From Triatoma infestans (taxonomy: Eukaryota; Arthropoda; Insecta; Hemiptera; Reduviidae), in NCBI GenBank assembly GCA_011037195.1, contig JAAEAF010002792.1, positions 103,272 to 167,271 on the forward strand: DNA of 64,000 nt. Direction: 5' to 3'. How positions within the stretch are numbered: the stretch's first letter is position 1; each line of letters starts with the position of its first letter. The notes under the pieces were generated by a model, which saw only the letters and a program-made list of their open reading frames with translations, was not told the origin of the DNA and searched no databases. This document shows positions 11,101 to 23,100 of the stretch, in pieces. The position numbers and the translations under genes are program-made.

Positions 11101-14100
11101 ATATATTTTTATTTATTATAAATAATAATAAATAAATTCCCGACCCCAACAGCTCATATTTATTTGTAGTGGAAGTTCAAATTTAATATTCGGTGTGGAT
11201 ATCTCAATGGACACGAATGTTTCAACTGAAATAACCAGGGAGGGCCCCTGCAAGTTTTTTAAAAATTTTATTTTGATTCTTTAAACTAATATTATCAGTG
11301 ATATAGATATAATGGCGACATCTATGTATCTCGTTTCTCAAACCGAAGAAATGAGGATGAATTGGTCATACTAGAAAAAGTCCGAGCTGAAAAATACCAA
11401 ATATATCACGGGATACTTCTTTATACCAGGAAGATATGAAAAACAAGAATCAAAAACTGAATCAATATCGTGTGTAAACTGAATTTGCTCTGTGCAAGTC
11501 TGTGTTGTCACACTGTCTGAAAAACGCATCCTGAAGATGGGCGAACGCCCAAAACCGGTCGATGACCACAAAATGAAGCAGGCTATCACGGAAAATATCT
11601 CTGAAGAATCAAAAAGACTAACGTAGCCATTGTTTAGTTTTTACAGAAAAATAAGAACATTTTCCGCGTAAAATTCGTTATTTTTAGTATGGAATCGTTC
11701 CTTTTTAAATGCCTACGAAAACAACATGACCGAGGAAGATAGCGTGAATGTCTTAATCATCATTACTAATTAATGCCTGCGTTGTATTGTTATATTTAAA
11801 ACTAAATCCTTGGTGCAAAAGCCTGGTTGATTGCGATTGCCAGTCGCACCAAAAGCGAGAAGCGTCAGCCTAAGTGGGAACTAGGATCCTTATTTAGTGG
11901 CCAAAATAGGAAACTGAAATTATATTTTCTCAATGGCCATTGCTGAAAGTCATATAAAGAGAACCTTAGATCCCAAACAGCAAAATTAAAATCTGGAACA
12001 ACTGCCCGACTAAGGAAAACCTTTGTTCACAACAATGGAAGAATAAAAAGCTCATTTACCAAATTCAGTTCGTTCACTCATTTGTACTCTAGCTTTTGAA
12101 AATTCAGTACGCACAATGTAGCCAGGACTCAGAGGTAATAAAAAAACGAAGACGCCGACGAGTTGCCAATGGGCCGTGAGCTATTTCACGAAATTTCATG
12201 GAAACCTTCTGAAACCATCACAAAATATGGCTTACGGAAAAGCAAAACTCTCTACTATCGGTTCAAACAATGTTCTAAATCAGAGGCTGTTAGAGGAAGA
12301 GAAGGGAGCAGTAGGAAAAAGGGCGGCAAGGGAAACAGACAAAAAAAATAAGCTAGGGAAGATAACTGCTACTGTCACAGGGAATAGGGGTTTTAAAAAA
12401 AAATTGCACAATATATGGAAAGTTTGTTTTATGATCTTTTTATCTGGGTTGGATATGTTTTTTACTTTATTTGAAATAAATAGGAAGTTACAGTTTCTTT
12501 ACAGATTTTCGAAAATGAATTTTCACCGGAAATACATGTTTTTGGGCCCCTTCAGTCCAAGGGACAAGGCCAGTTGATCCAAATCGAAGATTATGTTAAA
12601 AAATCTACCGGCAGTACCATTTTACTGATTTCTTTTTTCAGTTTTTTGCAATTCGAAAAAGACTCCAAACATATTTAAACTTGGTAGTTTTAGATCACTT
12701 TTTTTTAAAACACTTTCCACCAAAAAAAAAATTAAAGGGGGCTTTAGGTAAGCTGTATCGATTCCCTTTAACGTACAATTTCAATGGTTCGAACATCTAT
12801 TTGAATGTGTTGTAAAAATTTCAAGTTTCCAGAAATGAAATGAAAATAATTGGAAGTTCAGAATGCATTAAGATGAAAAAGTTGTAATAGCTTAACTCTC
12901 CAGATTTGTATTTTTATTCAGCGTGGTACTATAAATTTTAAATTGGTGCTGCATTTGGAATCGGAGAAATCTTTCATGGTAATGCTGGTATTTATATATG
13001 AAATAGTAGACAGAGGTAATCTGGGAGCAAAATGGGTCCAATTGTGTCTACTACCTTCGCTAGATGGACCCGGCAAATAGAATTAGCAATATTTATTTAT
13101 AAGATAATTATATTAATTATAATATGTAACAAAGGTTTCTTGGTCTTTTAGGTTTCCGCGCACAAAGGTTTCTTGAGAAGAAAAACACTAAGAAACTAAA
13201 GGTCATGTTTGAACCTGTCATACGATAGGCATTTTTTACACAAACCATACTTACCCACACGTCCATAAATTTAATATAAAATATAAAAAATATCTAATCT
13301 TCCATTTCTACGTTTAAAGCAGGCAGAACAAAAAACATTCTTAATGCAGACTACATTCTACCAAAATTTAATATATAAAAAAAGGATTTACCTTATCCCA
13401 CTGAGGGACACAGTTGGTAACAGTATACATTATCTATGTTTTTTGATTTTATTACATCAGAGTACCCTGGCTTTACAAGAGAAACGCTTAACGTCTATCT
13501 GTGTGGTGAGGGCTGATAGTAGTACACAACTCACCAAAGCCTACAAAAGATTCATCAATGCAACATAGCCAAAAAATATGCTAAATGTAACTTTCATTAT
13601 TAAACCAGTTGCCTGTACCTTTCCCACAATCATTCATCACCCTCTGTTTCTATGTTCACTTTTTTCGGGAGAATTAGGGTTTTAATGTAAAATACGCCAA
13701 GGTTGGGGGGGGGGGACATTCTAGTATAGAGAATGAAACCCAAATATGATTTAACCATTTTTAAATATTCAGTAGACAATAGATGTTTATTCGCATTGTC
13801 TAAAGCATTACGCTTTAAAGTGTTCGCCATGAAAAATAGCGCACATGAAAGAAAGCGAATATACAGTAATATGCACAATTACCAATAAGAGATTTATAAA
13901 GATGTTAGGAAATAATTGTTCGAGCATTATTAAGTTCTACTATTAAGCTCTAGTTAGTCGGCGCTTTTGAGGTGGTATTTCTGAAGCTTCCGCCTTTGCA
14001 TTTATTTGTTAGGAGGAGTTCGATGTCTTACGATGCATCTATCTCATTTGTAAAGCGAAAGATGAGACAAGGAGGATCTGAACAATCAAAGAGCAATGCT

Positions 14101-17100
14101 CCTAAGGAAACGTCCCATAATATAGGCTTGTAGATCCAATTTGTAGGAAACGAAGCAAGAAAGATGATGATGTTTTGTGTTTTTTGTTTTTTTTTTGTTG
14201 AGTAGTAACTATTATCGCACGTGATTCCTTAAGTTTGGCGCAGAAACTTTGTTGTACTTGGGATCGAAGATTTCTCTCGGCTCAGCTTTGCCAATTATAC
14301 AGAGTTGATGTTGCAGTATTCGGAATGCACATTAGATCTTTTGTGGCGTAATGTACCTACTTCCTTGGAGGTCGCTTGTTGTAGAACAAAATAAAATATA
14401 TACAAAGTTTCAAGCAGAGTTGAGCAAAATGTAATCAGCCTAATGACTGATGATTATGACTGATCAATATAAATATGACTGACTAATGACTAAAGATTGG
14501 TCTTAGTCACAGAATATCTAATGACTAATGGTTAATTCTGTTTATTCACTGGATGGTTGATGATTAAAATGATTTATCACAAATCATGGGCAATCGATTA
14601 ATTAAGTCATTAGTCGGACGGTTTAGACATTCATTAGCCATTAATCATTACTCTTAGTCATATATTGATAAAACATTATTCCAACCGAATTAAACCATTT
14701 TTTAACACATGTATTACCTATTTTGGAACAACTTTGAACACTTTTATCCCGCAATAATCCTTTTTTGAACCAAGTTATTACCTTATTCTGACTAATTTGA
14801 ACACTTTTTAAACCCAAATAAACTGTCTGACACAAATATTTACTCATTTTGAACCACAATTAATCCTATTTTAATGAACTTGTTACATTATTCACCTCGT
14901 TTTGAACCACATTTTAGTTAAATTAGTCCTTTTCTGAATTTATCGTTAATCATTTTGTAAAAAATTCAGCCAATCATATCTAATTTGAACAAATTTTTGA
15001 CATTGTTTTACTTCATTTTGGACACCGGGAGCCTCTTCTAAAATCTCTTTTCTGAACCAATTTATTACTTCATTTCCCAACTACAAATATTTCTTTATAT
15101 TCCTCTTTTGAATCGATTTATTACCTTCATATAATTTATTCTAGAAATTGTTAACCACGTGCCAAGCAAATATGTCATTTCCTGAACCTAATTTTAACGT
15201 ATATCGAAAGTTATGACAACAATTGAGTAAAACTGACTCTTTTGAACCGATTAATTGCTTTTTATTAACCTCATTTTGAATATCTGGATCCACCTTTCAT
15301 GCAAAATAACCTCACCTAGGATTTTATCTGTCATAGCATGTTTTTGTTGTTCCTGACCGGTTTCGGATTTTCATTCATCGTCAGAATAAAGTTATCAAAT
15401 TCGTGTAGAGAGCTTACTTCAACTTAATGTGTACCACACCATTAAGTTGAAGTCAGCTTTCTACATGAATTTGATGACTTTACTCTGACGATGGATGAAA
15501 ATCCGAAACGGCCAAGAACAACAAAAGTATGCATGCTATGACGGATAAAACCCAGATATCCAACATTGCAGACCCATCTACGTATTCAATCAACAACCAC
15601 ATTTTGAAAATTTTTAACCATTTTCCGTCAAATTTTAACATATTCTGGATCAATTTATTACATAATTTTGAACTTTCTGAACTAATTAAACCTTATTTGA
15701 ACCATTTATTACCGCTTATTATTTCATTTTGCACATTCTGAACCACAATTAAATCCAGTTAATTCTCTTTTGAACTGAGTTATTGGCTTTTATTACTTCA
15801 CTTTGAACATTTTGCCACAGCTTTCATCAAATTAACCCTTTTTGAACCTATCTATAACCTCATTCTTACAATTTTTAACAATATTTCATCTACTTTATCC
15901 TACTCTGTAGCAATTTATTACCATATTTTGAACATTTTGAATCACAATTATAAATTCACTTTTGAACCTATTTTATATTAAATCAACACCCACATTTTGT
16001 ACCATGTTTTCATCAACTTTACCCTATAACTTAATTCTGAACATTTTAAATCATTTTCCGCCTAATTTATCCCATTCTGAACGAATGAGGTCACCTCATT
16101 AATGAAACACTTAATGAAATACTTTCATCTACACTCACCAACACACGGCATTACGACAACAACTGAAATCTTCTCCTCCTAAATACATTTCCTTTACACA
16201 CATTAACAAACTGTCAGAGAAAATATCTAAAATTTTCAGGCCTCTAATATCACATTAGCCCACAAGTGCACTAACACTATTAACAAGTTATACAGCAAAC
16301 TTAAAGACCCTACTCTCAAAAATTACAATCAGACCTCGTTTATCGGATAGACTGTACATTTATGTCTATCCATCCATTTATGTCTATCCATCTGGTATGT
16401 TGGTCAAACTACACAATACTTAAAAAACAGAATGTACCAACATGAATAGGACTGCAGAAATGAAAATGACAAAGGCAACATTACTGCACTGACGAAACAT
16501 ACAGGGGAAAACATCATAAATTTGATTTTTCTAAAAAAATACTAGCAAAAGAAACTAACAGGAAAAAATATATTAGAAATGATACATATAATCTGTTAAT
16601 TTTCGAAATGATACCAATAATGTGTGCGCACTTTATAACGGTTTTTTCAAAACAGACTTTCTAGAAGTTCCTTTCACCTAACCCACCCCTAAAAATTTCC
16701 ACAAAACCCTTTCACTTCTTTTCCTATTCAACCCAACTTTCATTTCTCTAGATGACTTAACACAAGAAACTAGTAACTTTAAATTTTCTTTTTTTATGTT
16801 TCTGCGATTTAACAAATGTGTATGTTTCAAAGTTGTACTCAAAATTCTTTCTCTACATCTTCACGACTATCTATATGTAAGTTCAATATTATTTTTATTT
16901 AATAAAAATGTTTGTTATTATACATTTTACAATTTTATTAATGCATTATGGTTCCTCATTGTATTATTATTTTTTAGATTAAAGCCTTGATAAAGACAGG
17001 AAACTCTGTCGAAACGTTGGCATAATTGAATGTTTCTTTCTTGACCAATCCTTACCAAATTTCTTCATAACATTATTTTGTACTACCTTTCAATTAGCTA

Positions 17101-20100
17101 ATTATAATTAATTGTGATTCAGAAGGTTCAAAATTAGTTAATAAATTGGTTTCAAAAAGGGTTAATTTGATTAAAAGTTGGTACACGTGCAAAATGAAGT
17201 AATAAGAGCCAGTAATCAGTATGAACAATCTGGTGGAAACCATTCACAACTTTCTCTTACTGCAGTTTACAAAATTGCAACTGACAAATTTTATAGTTAG
17301 TAAACCAAATTTAATGAAATTCGCAGATAGTGGAATTGTATAATCGACTATGATAGCACTTTAGAGGAATTAGTGCGGGGGAGAATTGTTCAGAAGTAGG
17401 TATATTTGTTAAAAACAGTTTAATTTGGTTGGAAGTAGGTTTAATTTGTCTGGAAAATGCTTTATATCTAGGGTGCCCCATGACTCGAGGTCCACAGCTT
17501 AAGTAAGAACGTATTATTGAAGTCATTTTCAGCAAAAAAGGTCCAAAAATGCTTCTAAGTGGTGAAGTACAGTATTGAAAGAAGAACAACAGGAATTAAT
17601 AAAAAAAAATTGTTCTAAACAGAACTTTAACCAGTTTATTTTTACAAATTCTGTACGAAATGATCTACTTCAGCTGCAATACAAAGTCTAGCCCTGCGTA
17701 AAAGTAATCTAACGGCCCGCTCTAAGATGTCAGGAGAATTTCTTAAGTACGCTGCATTATTCATAATTCTTCTGGTAATGAGTTGATCTGTACAGTTAAA
17801 TTTTCTACATACACTAAACTTCATGTACCCCCAAATAAAGAAGTCGAAAGATGTTATATGAGCTGAACTCGGAGGCCAGGTAATGTTCTCCACACCTCTT
17901 CCGATCCAACGATTGCGATACGAAATATATAAAAAAGGTTACCCTCCTATACAAATGAGCTGGTGTGCCGTCCTGCAGACCACATCTAAAATGTGTATGC
18001 ACATTCTCCATAACATGGGACAGTTCTTGTAAAAAGCGATGATAATTATCACCTGTTAAACAACACTCCATTGCAAAAAGTTAGGTCGTTAATACTTCCA
18101 CACCAAACGTAGGTCGTTAATAATTCCACATCAAACGTTTCCTGGAAATATATGCTGAAAATTTGATTCGTAGGTAGGAAAGGAGAGCCTCGTCAGTAAA
18201 TAAAATTTGTTGAAGCATATGTTGATGACCCGTGAGTCAACGACAGTACTGCTGTTCTTATTGTGGAAAATAAAATAAAGGCTTCATGAAAAAAAAAACA
18301 CTTTTATAATTATATAATCACTGACCATTAAACAATCACTGAACCCGTATATGTAATATCGGCATATTCTACATTAAAAATACATTTTTAGGCTGTCCAC
18401 TTTCAATGGGAGTACTTCGGTTAGGGAGCATTTTCGGACCTATGTTTATTAGACATTTCTGACTCAAATTGACTACAACAATAATGCGACCTCAAGTTGT
18501 GAACCTCGAATCATGGGACACCCTGTATATTATCTTAATAGTGACTAAGATGATTTTAATAACTACAATTTAATCACTACTAATAGAACAAATCACCTGA
18601 ATGACTAATAATCTCAATCACGATTAAATTCGAACAACATGACTAATTAGTCATGAATCATATTACTAAAACTTCCGTCATATTTAAAACATTTTTCCCA
18701 ACTTTGTTTTAAAGTACCGTCTACGTTCATCTACGACTTGAGCTCTAATAATATCATAGCTATCGAATAATAATCCCCTGGGAGGTATCGCCTGAATAAC
18801 ACTCACACTCAACCAAGAACATAAAACCGTTTCATCTTTTCTTTCCATATTTCTTACAAATTGTATTTACATAAGCCCATATTGCGGGATGTTTCCTTAC
18901 GAGCTCGGTGGATTGTTAAGGGTCCTGGTTATCTTTCGCCTCCCTTCGGAGATCTTTTTTTTTCCACGCTCATACCAGCCCGACAGGCTATACCCACCCA
19001 GAACAACACAAGTTCAGAAATCCTGATGCCGATTCTGATCTGAAGTCATACGGGAAGGACGAACATAATAAATTTGAAGGAGATATTAGGGAGACTGTCA
19101 TTAAATCCGCGAAACACTCTCTCACCCGCGACATCGACGATCAGAGGTTCACTTACAGGAACTCCTCACGATCGCCATCGACGTTAAAGCAATCTTCAAT
19201 TCGCACCGACATTGCAGAACCGGAGCTTCTGACGCCTAGGCAATTCATGTTGTTCCATTCTCTCGCCATTCTTCGGAGTGTGACCTCAATCCATCTCCCG
19301 CTGGCAACTGAATCAACGTAATCAGCAAGATTTAGGGAAGCGTTGGCGCCAGATGTACATGCTTCCACAGCAGACCAACCAAATCAATACCGAAATCATC
19401 CCTGGCACTGTGGTCATCGCTCAAGATAATTTTTCTCCTCGCCTGTGATCCCTGGACCACATCATGTTTTTGCATATATGTCGCGACACCGTAAACTGCG
19501 TCGGCGATGTCAAGACTACCGACGGCATTATTCGACAACCCAACGCCCAATTTTGGCAGCGCACCAATCAGTGATCATCACTGAAGCAGAGTCTTCAGGG
19601 CTAGCGGAATGTTTGATGGTTACTAAGGGAACATTTACTTTGTCGGCATTCTCTTGAGACATCCAACCTAGAGATAGAAAGAATTCATCAAAATTCCACA
19701 AGGTTGTCTTTTAATCTTCGACTGCAGAAATGAATCCTTTTCACCATCGTCCTTTATCTTTGCCATATACTACCGTCCTTGAGAGAGGTGACAAAGGTCT
19801 TTGCAACCTTAAGTCAATGGAAAAATACCACAGACCTGAACTGCTTATAAGACCATTAAATTAACTCTCCTTCATACCAAGGAAAATTCCTGAGATAAAC
19901 ATCTATATATTCAATTCTTTGCATTTAATCTAAAGCAGTAAATCTTTTCCCAAGTCACAATATAAAAAATGGAGGAACTTGCACCTTTAGAAAGATTTCC
20001 AAATAAGAGTCTTGTTGAAGATCTACCTTGTCAATTTCCACTTTGATCCACAATTTCCCAAATTAGGAACGGAAACTCTTGTGTCGAAATTGGAACTTAA

Positions 20101-23100
20101 AATATCTGTGAAATCAAGCGGGGTGTTCATTATGATCCAGGTTGGTTCAATATTTGTGAGATCATTAAGAACGGCCATTAGAAACACACCCATTACTGAA
20201 TTAGGAACGGAAACTCTTGTGTCGAAATTGGAACTTAAAATATCTGTGAAATCAAGCGGGGTGTTCATTATGATCCAGGTTGGTTCAATATTTGTGAGAT
20301 CATTAAGAACGGCCATTAGAAACACACCCATTACTGAAGGATTATTGCGGACAGTCCCGAAATTCAAGAAAAGCTTCGAAGTACTCCTATGGAAGAGCAA
20401 AAGTGAATTAAGGAGGTACAATGCCTTCGTTAAAGACATTACATAACTATTCCCACTAAATGAGTCTTATTGCAGAGATCGAGAACGCCGTCATGGTCTG
20501 CTTGCAGCTAGCATACCGCGCATTCTCTGTTACTTTTAAACCAACAACTGTGCGAAGCCTCCCAGTCCAATGTACCGTCACAAACTGACACAAAATCTCC
20601 CAGTCCAATTCATTAATTTTCCGAGCAACATCCGCTAGTTTGAAGAATATTGTTTTAAAACTCTCCTAAATGACAGATAAATAATAATAGTAGCGCTAGG
20701 AACTCTGTCTCTTGTATTACGGTAGTAGTTAAAATCATAATATTGTTGTTTGTTTTTTAATTTACTTTGGGCTAGAGATGTCTGTGAGTGATTGATCAAA
20801 TCACTGTGTATTCAGCATCTCAATCTAATGGAACAGCCTCACTTTTGCATATTGCATATAGTTTGAAGTGTTTCTCTCTCTAATACTTAATGCTGACCGA
20901 ATATAAACACTTAATTCAGTAGTGTTTAACTTTTCAAAAGCATTGTGTCTTTATTTTTACGAAAAAACACAAAAAAGCTAAAGGTAATAATTAATCTAAA
21001 GTAAAATAACCAAGGTGAGAGAGATACGCATGACTGCGACATGGGAAAAAGCCATGGAACACATACGTATACTAAATACTCGATGAATCATAACTCGACG
21101 TGACAAGAAAGTTATGAAGCTGAATTTATTAAAATAGCAACAACATGCAATGGAAGAAATGACGTGTTTCGTATTACAACTAAAAAATGAAAAAAATACA
21201 ATTTGAATAACACCCCTTCTGGAGAAAGAATCTAATCACTACTAATTCCTTGGTTATGATGTAAAATCGACACTACGCCAACCTAACAATGAAATTAGAT
21301 TTAAAAATGCTGACACAAAGAGTTTTCATCATGAGCTGACGTATATATGTACATGTTATAACAATGGCGTTAGAGTGGCCAATAACTTGAATGGCCATCA
21401 TTAACTCATAGTCTAAAACTTTCGGGCAATGATAGCATGAAATCTATGATGCAAATCAAAGGAAAATGAAAACTAAACATATTTTACTGTAAAAACTGCA
21501 AAGATGTTTAGATTCACTTACTTTCAATAAACTGTAGAATAATATTCACTTACATCAAAACTTTCTTTCTTAAAATTATATTTTCCATTCTCACATCTTT
21601 TCTTCTTTTTCTTTCTTTTATTTCTCGTTAACATTGTTTCAGAAGAAAGGTTTCGGACAAAATCATAAAAACATAATTGCTACTTTACCAAAAGTGTTTG
21701 CTTGCTTTCTTGAAAGGATCCATTTTCTTTAAAGTTGACAATATACGTATGTGTGTGTGTGTAGATCTAGAATTTTGTTTGAAAAATGTTTTTAAGAAAT
21801 TTGATATTGGGGGCTTTGGGGGGACAAGAATGTGCGTTTTTATATTGTATTTTACGAATGCACAACTTATATAACATTAAGTGCAGTTATGTGCTGTGTG
21901 ATAGAATTGTGGTATCTACCATGCATTTTATTTTACAATTACAGTTGACAAATTTCCTTCATTTTTACTAAACGCTTATATATTTGCCCTAAACATTATA
22001 CAAAATACTGGTGGTAAAATATTGTGCTTTTACTAAGTTCTTAACACACAGGAGCTCCCCGAATATGATTACTTTGAATTTCACCAAGTACTGTCTCTAG
22101 CTGTCCCCGATTTTGAAAATCAATTTTTTCAGAAAAATCTTTCACATAAAAGTGAGAGATTACACAAATTGACCCAGGGTTAAACGGCGAAACTTTATGG
22201 ACGTGTTTCTGGAATTGCTTCCTTTTCGAGTTAATTTGGCATATACCTCCGAGATAATCAGTTATTCTTAGTATTTCTCATTTTTCTCAAAAAAAAAAAA
22301 AGTCAACGTAATCGAATAATATACTGGAATATTTTTTGTAGAGGAATTACAAAACAAAAAAAGAAGATATATTTAGTGGTTCGAGATATAAACCGCTACA
22401 AAGTTTAAAAACTGTAACCACTTCAAATGATTTAATGAACTGAACTTATATAAATAAAGCATGTAAATAAAGTTACAATTGTTTGAAAAATGAATACTTG
22501 AGGGCAACTAATTGTTTAATATTTGCTTGGGTTTGTATTGTCAATATAATGTATTGGATATTTGTAGAGGAGTGTGAGCATTCCATAAGGCTCTGTGATC
22601 GCTAAACCAAGCAGTTTCCACATCAACTATCTGTGCAGGTCCTATGTGTATTTTTATTTTGTGCTGCCACAAAAAAAACTATAGCATTCCTGGCACGGTC
22701 ACAAGTTACACTGTAATGTCAGTTAACAAAATTATCAAGATATTTTTTTATCTCACAAAGCGGATGAGTTCATCCGCTAATAACAGCTTTTTTTCAATAT
22801 TTCTGAAACACTAGAGTTATTATTTTTTATATTATCTGGTAAACAGCTGTAAAAAAAAAGGTGGTTTGATTATGGAAGCTGGTATGAACTGGTCAACCTG
22901 CTTCTATTCTGGACAAGATTATTAGCTGGTGAAATGACCATGAACCTACAAAAATATAGAAATTGGTCTTCTTTGCTCTTTATATAGACAAGGCATTGAA
23001 AAATAATATGTCTGGCAGTGTCATGATGTTCAAGCTTTTAAAGAAAGAACGACAAGAAACTTTCGAGTCTAAACCCAAAGTGACTCTGATTGCCTTCTAT

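Larger units (their letters stand above)
14415..18706. mobile_element. Composite hAT-like foldback element, 4.3 kb
   Basis: The left end CAGAGTTGAGCAAAATG and the inverted right end CAAAGTTGGGAAAAATG match at 14 of 17 bases. The flanks are 8-bp repeats gtttcaag (14407-14414) and ttttaaag (18707-18714), 6 of 8 identical. Both arms carry many TGACTAATGACT-type subterminal motifs in opposite orientation, followed by a long array of decayed TTTTGAACC-type units. Nested inside are a hammerhead-like inverted pair, a Penelope remnant and a mariner-like element. No hAT transposase is seen, so it is non-autonomous. Confidence 0.65.

Noticed and set aside
11371..11589. 72-codon minus-strand ORF
   Set aside because: It runs over the hammerhead-like family A unit; the similar ORF at 28055-28360 shows it is a shadow of the repeat.
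14430..14660. CRISPR-like repeats (TGACTAATGACT)
   Set aside because: Spacing is irregular, units vary, and they mirror those at 18540-18680, as expected for a foldback transposon arm in a eukaryote.
19332..19550. Minus-strand ORF (72 codons) as a gene
   Set aside because: No recognisable motif, no splice context, and the overlapping plus strand is equally open.
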